Shown in pieces: positions 1 to 62,870 of a DNA stretch of 64,000 nt. Each line of letters opens with the position of its first letter. Position 1 is the stretch's first letter. The translations under genes and the position numbers were made by a program. The DNA is from Muscardinus avellanarius (Eukaryota; Chordata; Mammalia; Rodentia; Gliridae), in NCBI GenBank assembly GCA_963383645.1, contig OY726565.1, positions 25,480,466 to 25,544,465 on the forward strand. Direction: 5' to 3'. The notes beneath the pieces are model-generated. The model saw nothing but the letters and a program-made list of their open reading frames with translations. It had not been told where the DNA came from and ran no database searches.

Positions 1-580
1 CCCATTTTAAGAGAGCTAACCTAAGAATAATCAGAATAGAGGAGGGAAAAGAAGGTGAAACCAAAGGGATCAATAATCTCTTCAAGGAAGTAATAGCAGA
101 AAAGATTCCAAACATAGACCAAGAGGTCGATACACATGTCCAGGAAACTTATAGAACTCCCTTTAGACAGGATCAGAGAAGAGGTTCCCCATGCCACCTA
201 ATTGTCAAAATGACCAATGTGGAAGTCAAGGAGAGAATCTTAAAGGCAACGAAAACAAAGGCCAAGTGACATTCAGAGGCAAACCAATTCGAATCACTCA
301 AGACTTCCCAAACCAAGTCATGAAAGCCAGAAGGGCTTGGAGTAACATATTCCAAATGCTGAAAGAAAACAACTTTCAGCCAAAAATTTTCTACCCAGAA
401 AAACTATCTATCAAATTAGATGGGGAAATAAGAAGCTTCCATGACAAACAGAAACTGAAGGAATTTATTTCTTCAAAACCAGCTCTAGAGAAAATATTCA
501 AAGAGATTAACTACAAAGAAGATATATGTAATACACACCAGAACCAGAGAAACAAGATTTTCCATCCAGCAGATAATTAA
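1..580 (+). pseudogene. L1 ORF1p, C-terminal part, frameshifted
   Basis: Encodes the RNA-binding part of the L1 ORF1 chaperone. Frame 1 reads NLRIIRIEEG and the YRTPFRQDQ block, then shifts frame near 245-262. The rest continues in another frame with GQVTFRGKPIRITQDF and KARRAWSNIFQMLKENN, ending at 578-580. The coiled coil is outside the window. Broken, so no product is expected. Confidence 0.85.
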
Positions 581-647
581 GCAAAGTACAATAAACAATA
601 TTTTAAATAGAAATAAAATCTTAACTAGTTAGGAATTAAAAGTTATC

Positions 648-3600
648 TCTTAATAATCACACTGAATGTAAATGACCTCAATTCCCCAATAAAAAGACAT
701 AAAGTGTCAAAATGGATTAAAATCCAGAATCCATCTATCTGCTGCTTACAAGAAACATACCTTACAAGTAAAGATAGTAATAAATTCAAGGTAAAGAGCT
801 GGAGCAAGGTAATCCATGAGTAGCAACTATTATATCAGATAAGTTAGACTTGAAACCCAAACTTATTAGAAGAAACAAAGAAGGTCATATTTTACTGGTA
901 AAAGGAATAATCCAGCAAGAGGAAATAACAATAATCAAAATCTATGCCCCAAACATAGGTGCAGCTACTTTCATAAAACAAACACTTTGTGACATGAAGT
1001 CACACATACATCCCAATACAATAATACTGGGAGACTTCAATACACCTTTCACAACATTAGACCGATCTTCCAGACAAAAGGTCAGTAAAGATGCCTCAGA
1101 ACTAAAGAACACCATTAATCAAATGAACCTGTTGGACACATAGAATATTTCACCCAACTACAGCAGAGTTTATATTTTTCTCAACTGCTCACAGAACCTT
1201 CTCCAAAAATAGATCACATCCTGGGACACAAAATGAGCACTGCAAATTCAGAAAATGTTACATACTTCCCTGTGTCATTTCAGACCATAATGGAATGCAA
1301 CTAGAAATCAACTATAAGAAGACCCAGAGAAATAACATGAACATGTGGAGACTGAACACCACACTTCTGAATGAAGAATGAGTCATAGAAGATGTAAGAG
1401 GTGAAATCAAGGAATTTCTAGAAACAAAGGAAAATAAAGATACAACATATCAAAACCTCTGGGACACTTTCAGGGCAGTATTAAGAGGAAATTTTATAGC
1501 ACTGAGCATTCACAAAAGAAAAACAGAAAATCTTCAAATAAATAATCTAACAACACACCTCAAAGCCCTTGAAAATCAGGAACAACATAACCCCAAAGCC
1601 AGTAGAAGACAAGAAATTATTAAAATTAGAGCAGAAATTAACAAAAAGAAAAAAAATACAAAAAAAATCAACAAAACTAACAGCTGGTTTCTTGAAAAAA
1701 TTAACAAGATAGATAAACCACTAGCCAATCTAACTAAAAAAAAGAGAGAATCAACCAAATTATGAAGATAAGATATGAAAATGGAGACATTACTACTGAC
1801 AGTGTAGAAATCCAGAGGATTATCAGAAACCACTTTGAAAAACTATACTCCAACAAAATGGAAAATCTGGAGGAAATCGACAACTTTCTAGATAAATGCA
1901 ACCTTCCTAAACTGAGCCAAGACCTTCCTGAACTGAGCCAAGAAGACATAGAACACTTAAATCAACCAATAACAATCAAAGAGATTGAAACAGCAATAAA
2001 GAGCTTACCATTAAAGAAAAGCCCAGGACCAGATGGCTTTCCAAGTGAATTCTATAAAACCTTTATAGAACTAACCCAAAATTCCTCAAACTATTTCATA
2101 AAATAGAAAAAGGTGGGACTCTCCCAAATACATTCTACAAAGCCAACATCACACTAATACCAAAACTGAATAAAGACAGTTCAAGGAAGGAAAACTACAG
2201 GCCTATATCTCTGATGAACTTGGATGCAAAACTATTAAACAAAATACTAGCAACACATATTCAAAACCACATAAAGTAAATCATACACCAGGTAGGGTTC
2301 ATCCCAGGGATGCAAGGCTGGTTCAACATATGAAAATCAATCCATGTAGTTCATCATATAAGCAGAAAGACAAAAATCACATGATTGTTTCAATAGATGC
2401 TGAAAAAGCATTTGATAAAATCCAACATCCATTTATGATAAAAAACACTGCAGAGAATTGGAATAGAAAGAACATATCTCAACATCTTAAAGGCAATCTC
2501 CAATAAGCCCACCGCCAACATCATATAAAATGGTGAAAAACTTCAAGAATTCCCCATAAAAACAGGAACAAGACAAGGATGTCCATTATTACCCCTTCTC
2601 TTCAATATAGTACTAGAGACTCTAGCCAGAGCAATAAGGCAAGAAAAGGAAACCAAAGAAGTACAAGTAGGAAATGAAGAACTCAAACTTTCATTATTTG
2701 CATATGACATGATACTATATATAGAAAACCCAACAAACTCATCCAGGCATGGTGGCATACTCTTGTAATCCCAGCATTCGGGAGGCTGAGACCAGAGGAT
2801 CACAATTCGAGAACAGCCTTAGCTACTTAGTGAGGCCCTCTGCAACTCAGTGAGACCTGGTTTCAAAATAAAAAATAAAAACTAGGGCAGGGGGTGTGGC
2901 TTAGAGGCCGAACGCCCGTGGGTTCCATCCCCAGACCTACAAAAAAATAAAAATAAAAAAAGAAGAAAACTCAACAAACTCAACCAAAAGGCTTATAGAA
3001 CTGATGAAAAAATTCAGCAAAGTGTCTGGATACAAATCAATCTTAAAAAATCAGAAGCTTGACTGTATACCAACCATAAATCCACTGAAAAAGAAATTCA
3101 GAAAACACTTCCACTCAGGATCTCCCACAAAAAAATAAAATACTTAGGAATAAACTTAACCAAGGAGGTAAAAGATCTCTAAAAAGAAAATTATAAAACA
3201 TTTAAAAAAGAAATCGAAGAAGATCTTAGAAGATGGAAAGATCTTCCATGTTCATGGATTGGCAGAATAAATATCATTAAAATGGCCTAAAAGCGATCTA
3301 CAGATTCAATGCAATGCCCATTAAACTACCAAGATCATTCCTCACAGACATACAAAACTCAGTCCTTAAATTTATTTGGAATAACGAAAAAAAAAAAAAA
3401 AAAAAAAACCAGAATACCCAAAGTAGTTCTCAGCAACAAAAAAAAACATGCTATATATATAGTACTCTAGCCAGAGCAATAAGGCAAGGGATGGGGGAAT
3501 CACAATACCTGACTTTAAACTATACTACGAAGCCATAGTAATAAAAACAGCATGGTATTGGCACAAAAACAGATACATAGACCAATGGAGTAGAATGGAA

Positions 3601-4606
3601 GACTCAGAAACAAGTTCACACACTTTCAACCAGTTGATTTTTGACAAAGGGGCAAAAAACATACACTAGAAAAAAGACAGCCTGTTCAACAAATGGTGTT
3701 GGCAAAACTGGTTAACCATATACAGAAAACTGTAAATTAATACCACTTTCTCACCCTGCACAAGAGTCAATTCAAGATGGATCAAAGACTTGGAAATTAA
3801 ACCAGAGACCTTGAAGCTCCTTGAAGAGGGCACAGGTCTAACACTGCAACACATAGGCACAGATTAAAACTTTCTCAACAAAACCCAAAAGGCAAACAAA
3901 TTAAAAGGCAAATCAATCGTGGGATTGCATGAAACTGAAGAGCTTCTGTTCCACAAAGGAAACTGTCAAGACCCTCAACCGAGAGCCAACAGAACAGGAG
4001 AAGATTTTTGCCACCTACCCCTCCAATAGAGGACTCATATCTAGAATATACAGAGAACTCAAGAAACTCAACACTAAATAAACAAATAATCCAATAACAA
4101 AATGGCCAAGTGAACTAAATAGACACTTCACGAAAAAAGAAATTCAAATGGCCAATAAGTGCATGAAAAAATGTTAACATCATTGGCAATCAGAGAGATG
4201 CAAATCAAAACTACCCTGAGATTTCACCTAACTCCCAACTAGAATGGCAATCATTCAAAACACAAACAACAGCAAATACTGGCGAAGATGTGGAGAAGTG
4301 GGAACTCTAAGACATTGTTGGTGGGATTGCAAATTAGTGCAACCACTTTTGAAAACAGTATGGAGAATCCTCAGAAGAAGGGGAACAAATCTACCATTTG
4401 ATCCAGCAATACCACTTCTGGGTATCTACCCAAAAGAAAGGAACCCAAACTACCAAATTAATGCATGTGTATCTATGTTCATAGCTGCACAATTCACCAT
4501 AGCCAAATTATGGAACCAGCCAAGATGTCCATCAACAGATAAATGGATTACAAAACTGTGGGACATGTACACAATGGAATTTTACTCAGCCATTAAAAAA
4601 ACTTAA
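648..4606 (+). pseudogene. L1 ORF2p endonuclease/reverse transcriptase, broken
   Basis: The endonuclease start (ITLNVNDLNSPIKRHK) is visible from about 653, with an in-frame stop near 818. Later blocks include the RT region ([15 protein letters not shown] near 2025-2060) and the C-terminus (LVQPLLKTVWRIL; IAAQFTIAKLWNQP) ending at 4606. The RT metal-binding motif, normally FADD, reads F-A-Y-D at 2697-2708. The first Cys of the C-terminal Cys/His motif is Tyr (4270s). Stops, frameshifts and a nested SINE rule out activity. Confidence 0.9.
2742..2964 (+). mobile_element. SINE (B1-dID type) nested in L1
   Basis: B1-like head and an ID-like tail of the 'gggcaggggg...ggccgaacgcccgtggg' variant, with an A-rich end. 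It is flanked by an 18-nt target-site duplication, gaaaacccaacaaactca at 2724-2741 and 2965-2982, with one mismatch. Confidence 0.95.
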
Positions 4607-5030
4607 TTACATCATTTTCAGAGAAATGGATGGAACTGGAGAACATTATGCTAAGTGAGATAAGTCAGTCACAAAAAATAAGAAATCAGATGCTTTCTCT
4701 AATATGTGAAAGCTAAGGAGGAATGAGTCATAGGAGAAACTCTAGATGAAAAAGGAAATCCTATAGAGGAGCAAACAAGACAACCTAAATAAGGGTATGG
4801 GAAGGAGGAAGAAGGAAATTCTCTAAAACACACAATGTACTTAAACATATTGAAGTCAATTACTAAGCCAAACATGGGAAGGAGGGATGGGGAAGGAATG
4901 GGGTGGGAATTGGGTAGGAGCTAAATGGGTGATGTGTACATGTATGTCCACACAAGTTTTTTACCCCAATATGATGTATGAATATAATGCACCAATAAAA
5001 TATTTTAAAAACATTCAAAATAAAAAAAAG

Positions 5031-8000
5031 AATTTTCATGAATTCCTTTCTACTTAACTGGAGTTAAGCTCTGCCTTCAATTAATTAGCCACATCCTTAG
5101 ATTAATCTAAATCTGTTGGCCTGTCTTCTATATCTCTTGAAAAAGCAAGCCCTTAGCTCTGTTTGAAATCATTTATAACTAGAACCAGAACCAACAAGCA
5201 AAAAATTGGCTTTCCCCACAAAATTTTTCTTGTAAAAGCATTGATATATTGAAGTTAGCAAACATTTGGTCCTGGAGTTGGGATGGTGAGTTGGGTACTT
5301 TTTTGTACCACAGCTTTAGTTAGGATGAGTTTGGAGGCTTGGAAAGCCTTGCCTTGGTGAATTTTCATTTCACTGGACTATGGACATGTACATACACCAC
5401 TATAATTAGTGTTTTGCTATGCCATGTATAACATGTTATAGATAAATACAGAAAAAACTCATTTTGACATTAGCTTTTCCAACCATGTCGTTGCTTTATC
5501 TCATCATTCTGATGTCTGAGTATAGGCTTTCTAATTAATTTTTTAAATACCAGTGGAAAAATAATTATGATCTCTGCCTTTTCTACTAGCTTTAGAACAT
5601 TAGAAATGTTTCTTGGAAATGAGCCTGAGTGGGTTTCCAATAACACACTTTCTATCTGTTCTTAAAGCAAAGGTACGTTTTAGCGTGTTTTGAGGAATTG
5701 ATTATTACTGCTTACTTCATAGAGATATTTGTTATTTCAAAGGTCATTACTGAAGTTAATTAGAAATCCACAGGGCCAGAGGCAGTTGTGTGTAGCCCAA
5801 AAAATATGTATTTGTGAATCCTGGGAGGAGCTCCTACTGGGAAATTGAAGAGCTGTAGTGCACAGAGATAAGTGGTGTCCAGATGGCTCCCAGAGGCTCA
5901 TTCAGCCAAGGTACCAGAACTAAAGAGTGCATTAGAGAGAAGGGAGAAAGGGAAGGAGATCAGGAGTGAGGGTCAGTGAGGGAAAGGAGGAGTTGACAAA
6001 GGAGCCATGGAGATCTTGATTCACGCTGTCTAGGGTGGTTATAGCTAATCAAAAGGCTCAGACCCTTATGTGCACATAGAGGTCATGGCAAAGAATGGTG
6101 GAGAAAAAGGCAAACTGTAGTCATTGAGTTAAGCACACAGCAAACTGGCTGAAAATCTAGAGTTAGCTAATTCTATGACCAGGACTAAAGCAGTATGTTT
6201 TCTCACAGAGGACTCTCCCATGTTTTACACTTTGAGAACATGCAGCCAAAACTAAAATTGACTGGAGGGATGATAATGCAAACATCCCTGTGCTTTCATA
6301 CTCTGAATTTGATAGCTGTGGTTACAGGCATTATATTTTTTCTGTTTTCTACCTCCAGCAAATTTTAGCCAACACTTCTTAAATACCACTAAAACTACTG
6401 CTGAGGGTACATACTTCCCAAATTGCAGATATTTTTAATTCACTTCATCACACTAGGTATGGTTCTTTGCAGTAGAAAACAATCTCAGGTTCTCTATCCA
6501 TGCTATGTCTATAGACCCCCCAGATAATTACACATCAGTACAGTTGGGTTCTGAGCAGGTGTATCTCCCTAGATTTCATTAACATTTTAAGGCTGCTCTA
6601 TAATTATATGCTCATTACATTAATCAAATGCCCTTTTTCTCCCAATCCAATACAGTAAAGTAAAACAGAGTTTTATAAAAGATAGACATTGCATAGCCAT
6701 GATTTTCTGTATAGCCATGTTGCAAGTCAATGTTATGAATAATAATAAAAAAGAAAACCCTTAATCCAGTTTTCTTAGAAGAGCTCCTGAGATCATTAGT
6801 CAAAGCTGACATACCTTCTCCAGGTAACATTTCTTCTCTACCAGACCTGGCTCATCCCACTGCCTTTTTTATGGGTCCTTAATAAGAAAATTTCTGAGAA
6901 AGTGACCTCTCAAGTGTCCTTGAGCATCTCCTAATACCAGCGGTATTCATGATTCCAGGAGACCTGTCACTTAGAACAAGTCTTTAACTTCTCCTTCCTC
7001 TGGGCTGATTGATAGTCTACAAGACTGACAGCTCTTGCTAAATATGGAAACAAGTAACTCCTTGAATCTTGTTCATCCATGTTTCAAGTCAAAATAAAAG
7101 ATAAAACAAGCACATCTCTCAGTGATGTGACTACAGGATAGCCACCAATTTCAAGACCCAATGTCTAGATTGTTTTTCTAACCATAAATAGAGTTTCTCT
7201 TAGCCTTTATGTGCTTAGAATTTATCCATGGCAATTGCTTTGATTTAGGTATTTCTTTCTGACAGTTTCAAAACAATCAGGTGAGTTATTGCTATGCTGA
7301 CTATGGTCAGTGTAGACATATACTTTCTGAGTGCTCTATGGTGGTATTTCCTTTCAGTTTCTGCTGGGTTTCTTCAGACCTCTAGAAAAGTTTGTGTAAA
7401 GTGCTGCCTGAAGGTAGACTGTTAGCTGTAAATCCTTTTTACATTAATATTGAAATTTATGGTGCCCAAAGTATTCTATTGACCACAAGAGTATAGAAGA
7501 AAATGTCATCAAAATGCTCTTCATGATTAAGTGGCAGAGCCTAAAACTTCAGATCAAATCCATTTGAATACTTTGTGGATATGACATTTTATGACAGGAA
7601 CAAAATATATGAAAATATGGAGGTCACTTTGGTGAGTCTATTAATCTTTCGAATATCTGAGTATTGTCATTCAAACTTTTCTATTGGCCCTTGATTCTCT
7701 TCAGAGTTATTTCTTGCCATTGGTTTTAGAGGAAGCAGATGCACTAAACCACTCATATTCTTTCACCCCATTCCAAGGGTAAGCTCAACAGCAAGGTCAG
7801 GATTCTAGATGAGGAATATATTCTATGTTTTCGATTACAGCTATGCTCACTGGGCAGATAGCCAGTCTCCAAAGAGTTGAAACTAATAATTCTCACCCAT
7901 TTTTAAAACATTATCACCATCCTGTTGATTTTACTATTCCCATCCACATCACAGATGTTTCTGCGCCATGGACTGCCTATTATACTATTTGCTCTGCTGC

Positions 8001-8276
8001 CTTATTTTCTTTACCACCCTCTGGATCCCCATTGAAGGCCCCACTTCTTATATCCCTCAACCATCTGATCCCCCAACAAGCCAAGACAAGATACACTTTT
8101 AGCAGAGTTGTGTTTTGTAATATTTAGGCATCAACCCCCACAGCATGATATGTGGAGCAGTGCATGAAGACAGATGGGAGGCACAAGGAATAGAGGGACT
8201 CCTCTCAGCTACACAGCAGGGCTGCATAAAAAGGCACAGTGCTTGTTTTCTCCTCTTTTGCACCAAACACAGTACT
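5031..8276. other. Intronic sequence, no feature recognised
   Basis: AT-rich single-copy-looking DNA upstream of exon A. No collagen exon (ag, in-register Gly-X-Y, gt) was found on the + strand and no clear repeat family was recognised. Confidence 0.6.
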
Positions 8277-8636
8277 GCTGTTATGGCATGAATCTGGAAT
8301 GTCTCCCAAAATGCTTTTGTGTTGAAAATCTGATCTCCTACACATCATGGTTCAGAGGTGGGGAATGGCTGAAGGTGAAGGAGGAGATGGGTCACTAGGG
8401 GTCTTGAGGACTATATCTATCTCTGGCCAATCTCCCTCCTCTCCATCGTCCTCCCCCTTCTTGGCTGCCATGAGCTGAGCAGCTTTCCTTTCACCGGTTT
8501 CTGCCTCAACACCTCTGCCTTAGAGCCATCCTACCATGGACTGACGTCTGCAACCATAAGCTAAGTAACCTCTCCTCCTCTAAGATGTCCTTGTTGAGTA
8601 TTTTAGTCACAGCAGTACAAAGCTGCCTCATACTGC
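8277..8636 (+). mobile_element. MaLR-type LTR, sense orientation
   Basis: Begins tatggcatgaatctggaatg and ends near gagtattttagtcacagcag, the arrangement of mammalian MaLR (MLT1/MST-like) solo LTRs. Very diverged, non-coding endogenous retroelement remnant. Confidence 0.65.
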
Positions 8637-8827
8637 TGGCTCATAAGAAGTTCTAAGTACAAGTTTTGTTGAAATTTTGGTGGAGGGGCAATGTCAATAG
8701 GATGAATCAACTTTGGAAGAATTATCACCTGGTCTCTAGAATTATCATTACGATTTTAAAAATTACAACAGAATTGGTTTTAGGCTAAGTCTGCCTTTAT
8801 GTTAGAATAGTTGAGTAGCTGATTTGG

Positions 8828-9052
8828 GGTTCAATGCTGATGTTAAATACTAGCCTTGCCACTTAAACAAGGGTGTGACCTGGGACAGTAAACACGTTCC
8901 AACTTTTATTTTCTTTATCTTTGAATAACAAATAATGTTACTTTCATTGTGTGTCATTGTAGAGACTTAAAGGGTTAATCCACATAAAACTGTCCTATAA
9001 TACCTGGCACCCAGTTAGCAGTATATAAATTTTGGCTGTTATCATATGATTC
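8828..9052 (+). repeat. MIR element
   Basis: Shows the MIR order: 'tagccttgccacttaaacaa', 'gtgtgacctggga', 'agagacttaaagggttaat' and 'acctggcacccagttagcag'. An ancient tRNA-derived SINE shared by mammals. Confidence 0.75.
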
Positions 9053-10239
9053 TTCTTTATTCAAGATACTGTGTTAATTGTTCTGCTGAATTTGGGAGCC
9101 CTAATTATTAAGATTTTTATTTTTCACTAGAAAAGTATATATAAAACTAAATGTATTCACTCTGCTGCTGCCACTGCTCTTTGATCTAAAGAACCTTTGA
9201 CACACATTGACACACATGCACTGAAGCCATCTACACATAGACTCCTAAGCTACCTGTTAACACACCTACTTATGGTGTCTAATATTCCTTCTTGCCTGAT
9301 TATATATTTGCAAAAGGATCAATACATATAAAACTTCATGTCTTCTGAGTTTACAGAATGAATTATTAACTTTCATTTTCTTGGCTCAAAACTGCAGCAA
9401 TCCCCATTCAATGATTGCTTTCCTCATTAGCTTATCTAACTGACCTAGACTATGTTACACGAAGCTGGCTGGTGGCAAAAAACATGAAAAATATGTAACT
9501 GCATGAGAATTCTTTCCTGACATTAGCTCTGTTTTTATTTCAGCAAGTTAACAGCACCATTTGTCTTTCTAATCAGAGTCAGCTCCATTACTCGGGGGGC
9601 TCATTATTTTCTCAAGAGTTGTACTAACCTGCACCGAGCATCCATCACCACATCCTCGTGTCCTTTCTGTGTGGTTGAACAACACAGAGGTTTCATGTTA
9701 GAAGAGATCCTCGGTCACAAGCCATTTATAAGAAACACCTGATAAAACATTAATATTTATTTTCTATGTACATAAGATGTTACTTGTATCAGGGTAGCAA
9801 ATTACAATGTTGTTTCTTAAGTTTTTCTTTACTTTTCAAAGCTTTTGTTCCCATTTCAAAAAGAATCTTTGTATAGCAGCACGGTTTGGTTTGCTTAGTC
9901 ATCCTCTTTCTTTACCTTCCAAGGTAAAATATTATGAAATTTGCTCTGTAATAGTGTCTCTTTTCCAAGCATTTGAGGTCTGGATGAAACATACAATATC
10001 TTTTCTAAGAGAGCTAAATCTATCTTGGCTTGAACACTTGATCTAAAATAATGCTAAGATTTGTATTTTCTTATGGCCCTCTCCACAAAATGCAATCTCT
10101 GAAAAAACTTGGAAAATTCTAGAAGATTTAGAGCTAGACAGATTCTATGACTTTTTTTTTCCCCCATTTACCCTAAGCTTTCAGCCTGATGAGGAAATAC
10201 TTCCAGGACAAGTAAAAACTAATTGTATTTAAATGTCAT
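9053..10239. other. Intronic sequence, no feature recognised
   Basis: AT-rich intron. Chance open frames only; no exon-like splice pairing and no repeat I can name. Confidence 0.55.
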
Positions 10240-10425
10240 GCCGGGCGTGGTGGCGCACGCTTGTAATCCCCGCGCTTGGGAGGCAGAAACAGGAGGATCG
10301 CGCAGGTTCGAAGCCAGCCGCGCGCGCTGGCTTAGGAGACCCTGTTTCCAAATAAAAATGTAAAAATAGGTCTGGGAGTGTAGCCTGGAGGCAGAAGGGC
10401 TTCCAGGAACTCCAGTACCACCAAA

Positions 10426-10460
<35 letters not shown>

Positions 10461-10462
10461 AT
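10240..10462 (+). mobile_element. SINE, young GC-rich subfamily, with (AAAT)n tail
   Basis: Starts gccgggcgtggtggcgcacg and has the 'cccgcgcttgggagg' and 'cgcgcgctggcttaggagacc' signatures. The tail has expanded into about ten AAAT units. Possible short duplication taaatgtcat / taaatgtctt. Confidence 0.93.
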
Positions 10463-10982
10463 GTCTTAAGTCTGAAGTTTTATAGCACACATCTTTTTCT
10501 AGCCCCATAACCACATGCAACCCATTTTATATGCAACTAATTCAAATGAGTAGAGCAATAGAAAATATTTCCCCCATGCTTTCTAAGAACATGTGGAGCC
10601 ACACATCGCCATGATACACTGAACAAAGACCCGGGAGCCAAGAGAGGCAAAAAGAAACGGAAGCTACAACTTCTCCCTGGAAGATTCTTATGGATATAAT
10701 TACCTTTAATAAAAAAAATTTAAATCATGCTGATTGTTGACCTTCAGTTAAAGAGTTATCTCCTCCCACTTATAACTTATAAAAGACTTAATCTAGAAGA
10801 GCCTTTAGGAACCTGATGACAACTTAATATTCATGTAATTCTTTATTAATTAGAATATTTGACTAAATAAACTCTTCTTTTTTCTTAACTACAGGATTTC
10901 AGGAGTTCTTAGATATGTTACTTAAGCAAACATTGTTTTGGTAAATGTTTATACATTTGTCTTTGATTTGTTTCTAATACAG

Positions 10983-60688
<49,706 letters not shown>

Positions 60689-62045
60689 GTAAGCACAGAA
60701 GACAGAAGTGTATTTATTTAACACGTGTAAGTGTTTACTAATGATCTACTACTGTGCCAGGAATTCTTTCAGGCTCAGAGATACATAAGGCAGCAAGTAT
60801 TGACCACTGGATTTAGTGATGTAGAGGTCATGGATGACCTTGACCAGAGAAATCACTATTTCACTACATTGGTAGAGACAATGCTGGACTTGAATGGATT
60901 TAAGAGAAAATAAGAAAAATATATACACAGTAAACACAATGTAAACCATACCCAAGGAGTTCTGCTGCAAAGAATGGGCCAGAGGATGCTGAAGGAAATA
61001 GGATTAGGTTTATTATATGAATTTTTAGATCATAGAAATATCAGAATACTTGTATGCTAAAGAAATGATCCAGTAGAAAGACAACAGAATGATGATATAG
61101 AAGAGGAGAAGAGTTGCTGGATAACATCTTTAAATAGCTAAAAGTGAGGGAGATCAAATGCACAAATGGAAGGTTTGGATAACAACTATGGTAACAGATG
61201 GATAAAACATTATACAGGAGGGTAGATGGTGATATACGTGAAAAATACATCGGTTGGAATCTATCAACCTTCTTTTCTGATTGCTTAAATTTTCTCAGAG
61301 ATGGCAAAAATAAGATCATATCTAAAAGTGAGCTAGAGAAAATAGGTTAGAGATTTAAAACCTAAAAATGATGAGGGGCAGGGAGAGATTAAAAAAAAAA
61401 CAGAATTATGATGTTTTGGCAGCCCTGGGGCCCCCATGAGGTTCATAGTCATGAACTGAAGAGAGACCAATCATTGAGATTGAGATTAGATTTTTCTGCA
61501 GCTATGCATAGACTTCCAAGTGAAGTCAAAGAATAGTAGGGAGTTGAATTAAATGTTCTGGTTTTGAAAAATGAGTACTAGGAGCATGGGTAAGAGAATT
61601 AATGATATGCATAAGAGAGGTGATTATAACACGTGATCATAGAATTTAAGCAAAGAAGGGAGTGAGGCCATCCATGGAGTGAAGGATAATGAAAAGTCGG
61701 TACCATCAACTGATTAGTGATCTAGGGATTCAAGGTTCTCAGGAGAGTGAGTTACGAATGGGAATTGGTGGTATAAAGTTGGATGCATGAAATTGAGAAT
61801 ATGGGGATGCAGATATCTTTAGTAGCAAGGTCTCAAATATTTCTATGAGAAGATGAAGCAAGATCATTAAAGGATGTGATTCAAGGAAATGAAATATCCC
61901 AATAACGGAAGGATCGTTTTTTCAGAGGGAAATTCTTTTAAGCTTAATCTTTATAATTTACATAAATGTTTTCACTGAATGAAAAGAGTTCCAGTATATT
62001 CTAGGGTAAAAAATCCATAATTTAAAAGGTATAGCCAGATCATAT
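60689..62045. other. Intron after exon Y, unassigned
   Basis: No collagen exon. 'ctactgtgccaggaattctt' near 60750 hints at an ancient repeat, not assignable. Confidence 0.4.
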
Positions 62046-62410
62046 GGTGGGTCTTGATTAGCCAGTCAGAGAAAGTGAAGGGTCATATATTTTCTCTAAT
62101 ATGCACAAGCTAGAGACCAATTGGGATACCAGAGGCACTCCAGAAAATGGAGGAGAAAACTCAGTGGACCCAGGGAGATGGTCTAAGGGAAGGGGAGGAG
62201 GAAGCCTCCGGCTCACTAATGTAAATGCTACTACCATCAACTATGTGTACATATGTGAATATACCAATGGCAATCTCAGTACTCAGTATTGGGAAGGAGA
62301 GAGATGGGAAGGTGGGGGCACCCACTACGTGCTGAGTCCATGTATGTCAATATGACTTTCATTATGGTGAGATACTATAGCGCACCAATGAAATCATATT
62401 AAAAAATAAA
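62046..62410 (+). mobile_element. L1 3' UTR fragment, sense
   Basis: Matches 43490-43858 along its length ('ttttctctaatatgcacaag', 'gcactccagaaaatggagga', 'gcgcaccaatgaaatcat') and ends in an A-rich tail. 5'-truncated in the 3' UTR. Confidence 0.85.
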
Positions 62411-62479
62411 GATCTAAAAGTACAAAAAAGGGTATAGAGTGAAACTGATGAGAATTACTTTTGTCTGTTTTTCTTTTTA

Positions 62480-62870
62480 AATTTTTAATTAATAATGACC
62501 ATATATACATAAGGGGTACAATATAGTTCCATACATATATACAGTGTATAACAATCAAATTGGAGTTATTATCAAATCACTCAAAAATTTATCATTTCTA
62601 TGTGGTAAAAACTTCAAAACCTACTCTTACAGCTATTTTAAAATATACGACACTTTACTGTTTAACCATAGTATCCTACTATCCAATAGAATACATGTGC
62701 TTATTTCAATCTAAATGTAACCTTTTATTCATTAGCCCTATTCCTCCATTACCCCTGCACTCTTTAGTCTCTGCAAACCACCATCCTATTACCTACTTCT
62801 GTGAGACCGACGTTTTTGGATGAGTGAGATCATGCTGTCTTTATTTTTCTATTGGGTCTTCTTGAGAGTG
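62480..62870 (-). mobile_element. Old L1 (L1M-type) 3' UTR, antisense
   Basis: 'acataaggggtacaatatag', 'tatacagtgtataacaatca' and 'ttatcatttctatgtggtaa' are the reverse-complement landmarks of the ancient mammalian L1M 3' UTR. Confidence 0.78.

Larger units (their letters stand above)
1..5030 (+). mobile_element. LINE-1, 5' end outside window, inactive
   Basis: Sense-strand L1 running from inside ORF1 through ORF2 to a 3' UTR with an aataaa signal at 4994 and an A-rich end near 5022-5029. ORF1 and ORF2 carry frameshifts and stops, and a SINE splits ORF2. Homology is from recognised L1 protein motifs; the subfamily is not assigned. It sits in the intron upstream of COL19A1 exon A, in the gene's orientation. 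Confidence 0.93.

Noticed and set aside
191..580. Stand-alone 129-codon protein gene
   Set aside because: It is the out-of-frame continuation of L1 ORF1; the ATG is only a chance start.
4244..4606. Stand-alone 120-codon protein gene
   Set aside because: It is the C-terminus of the broken L1 ORF2.
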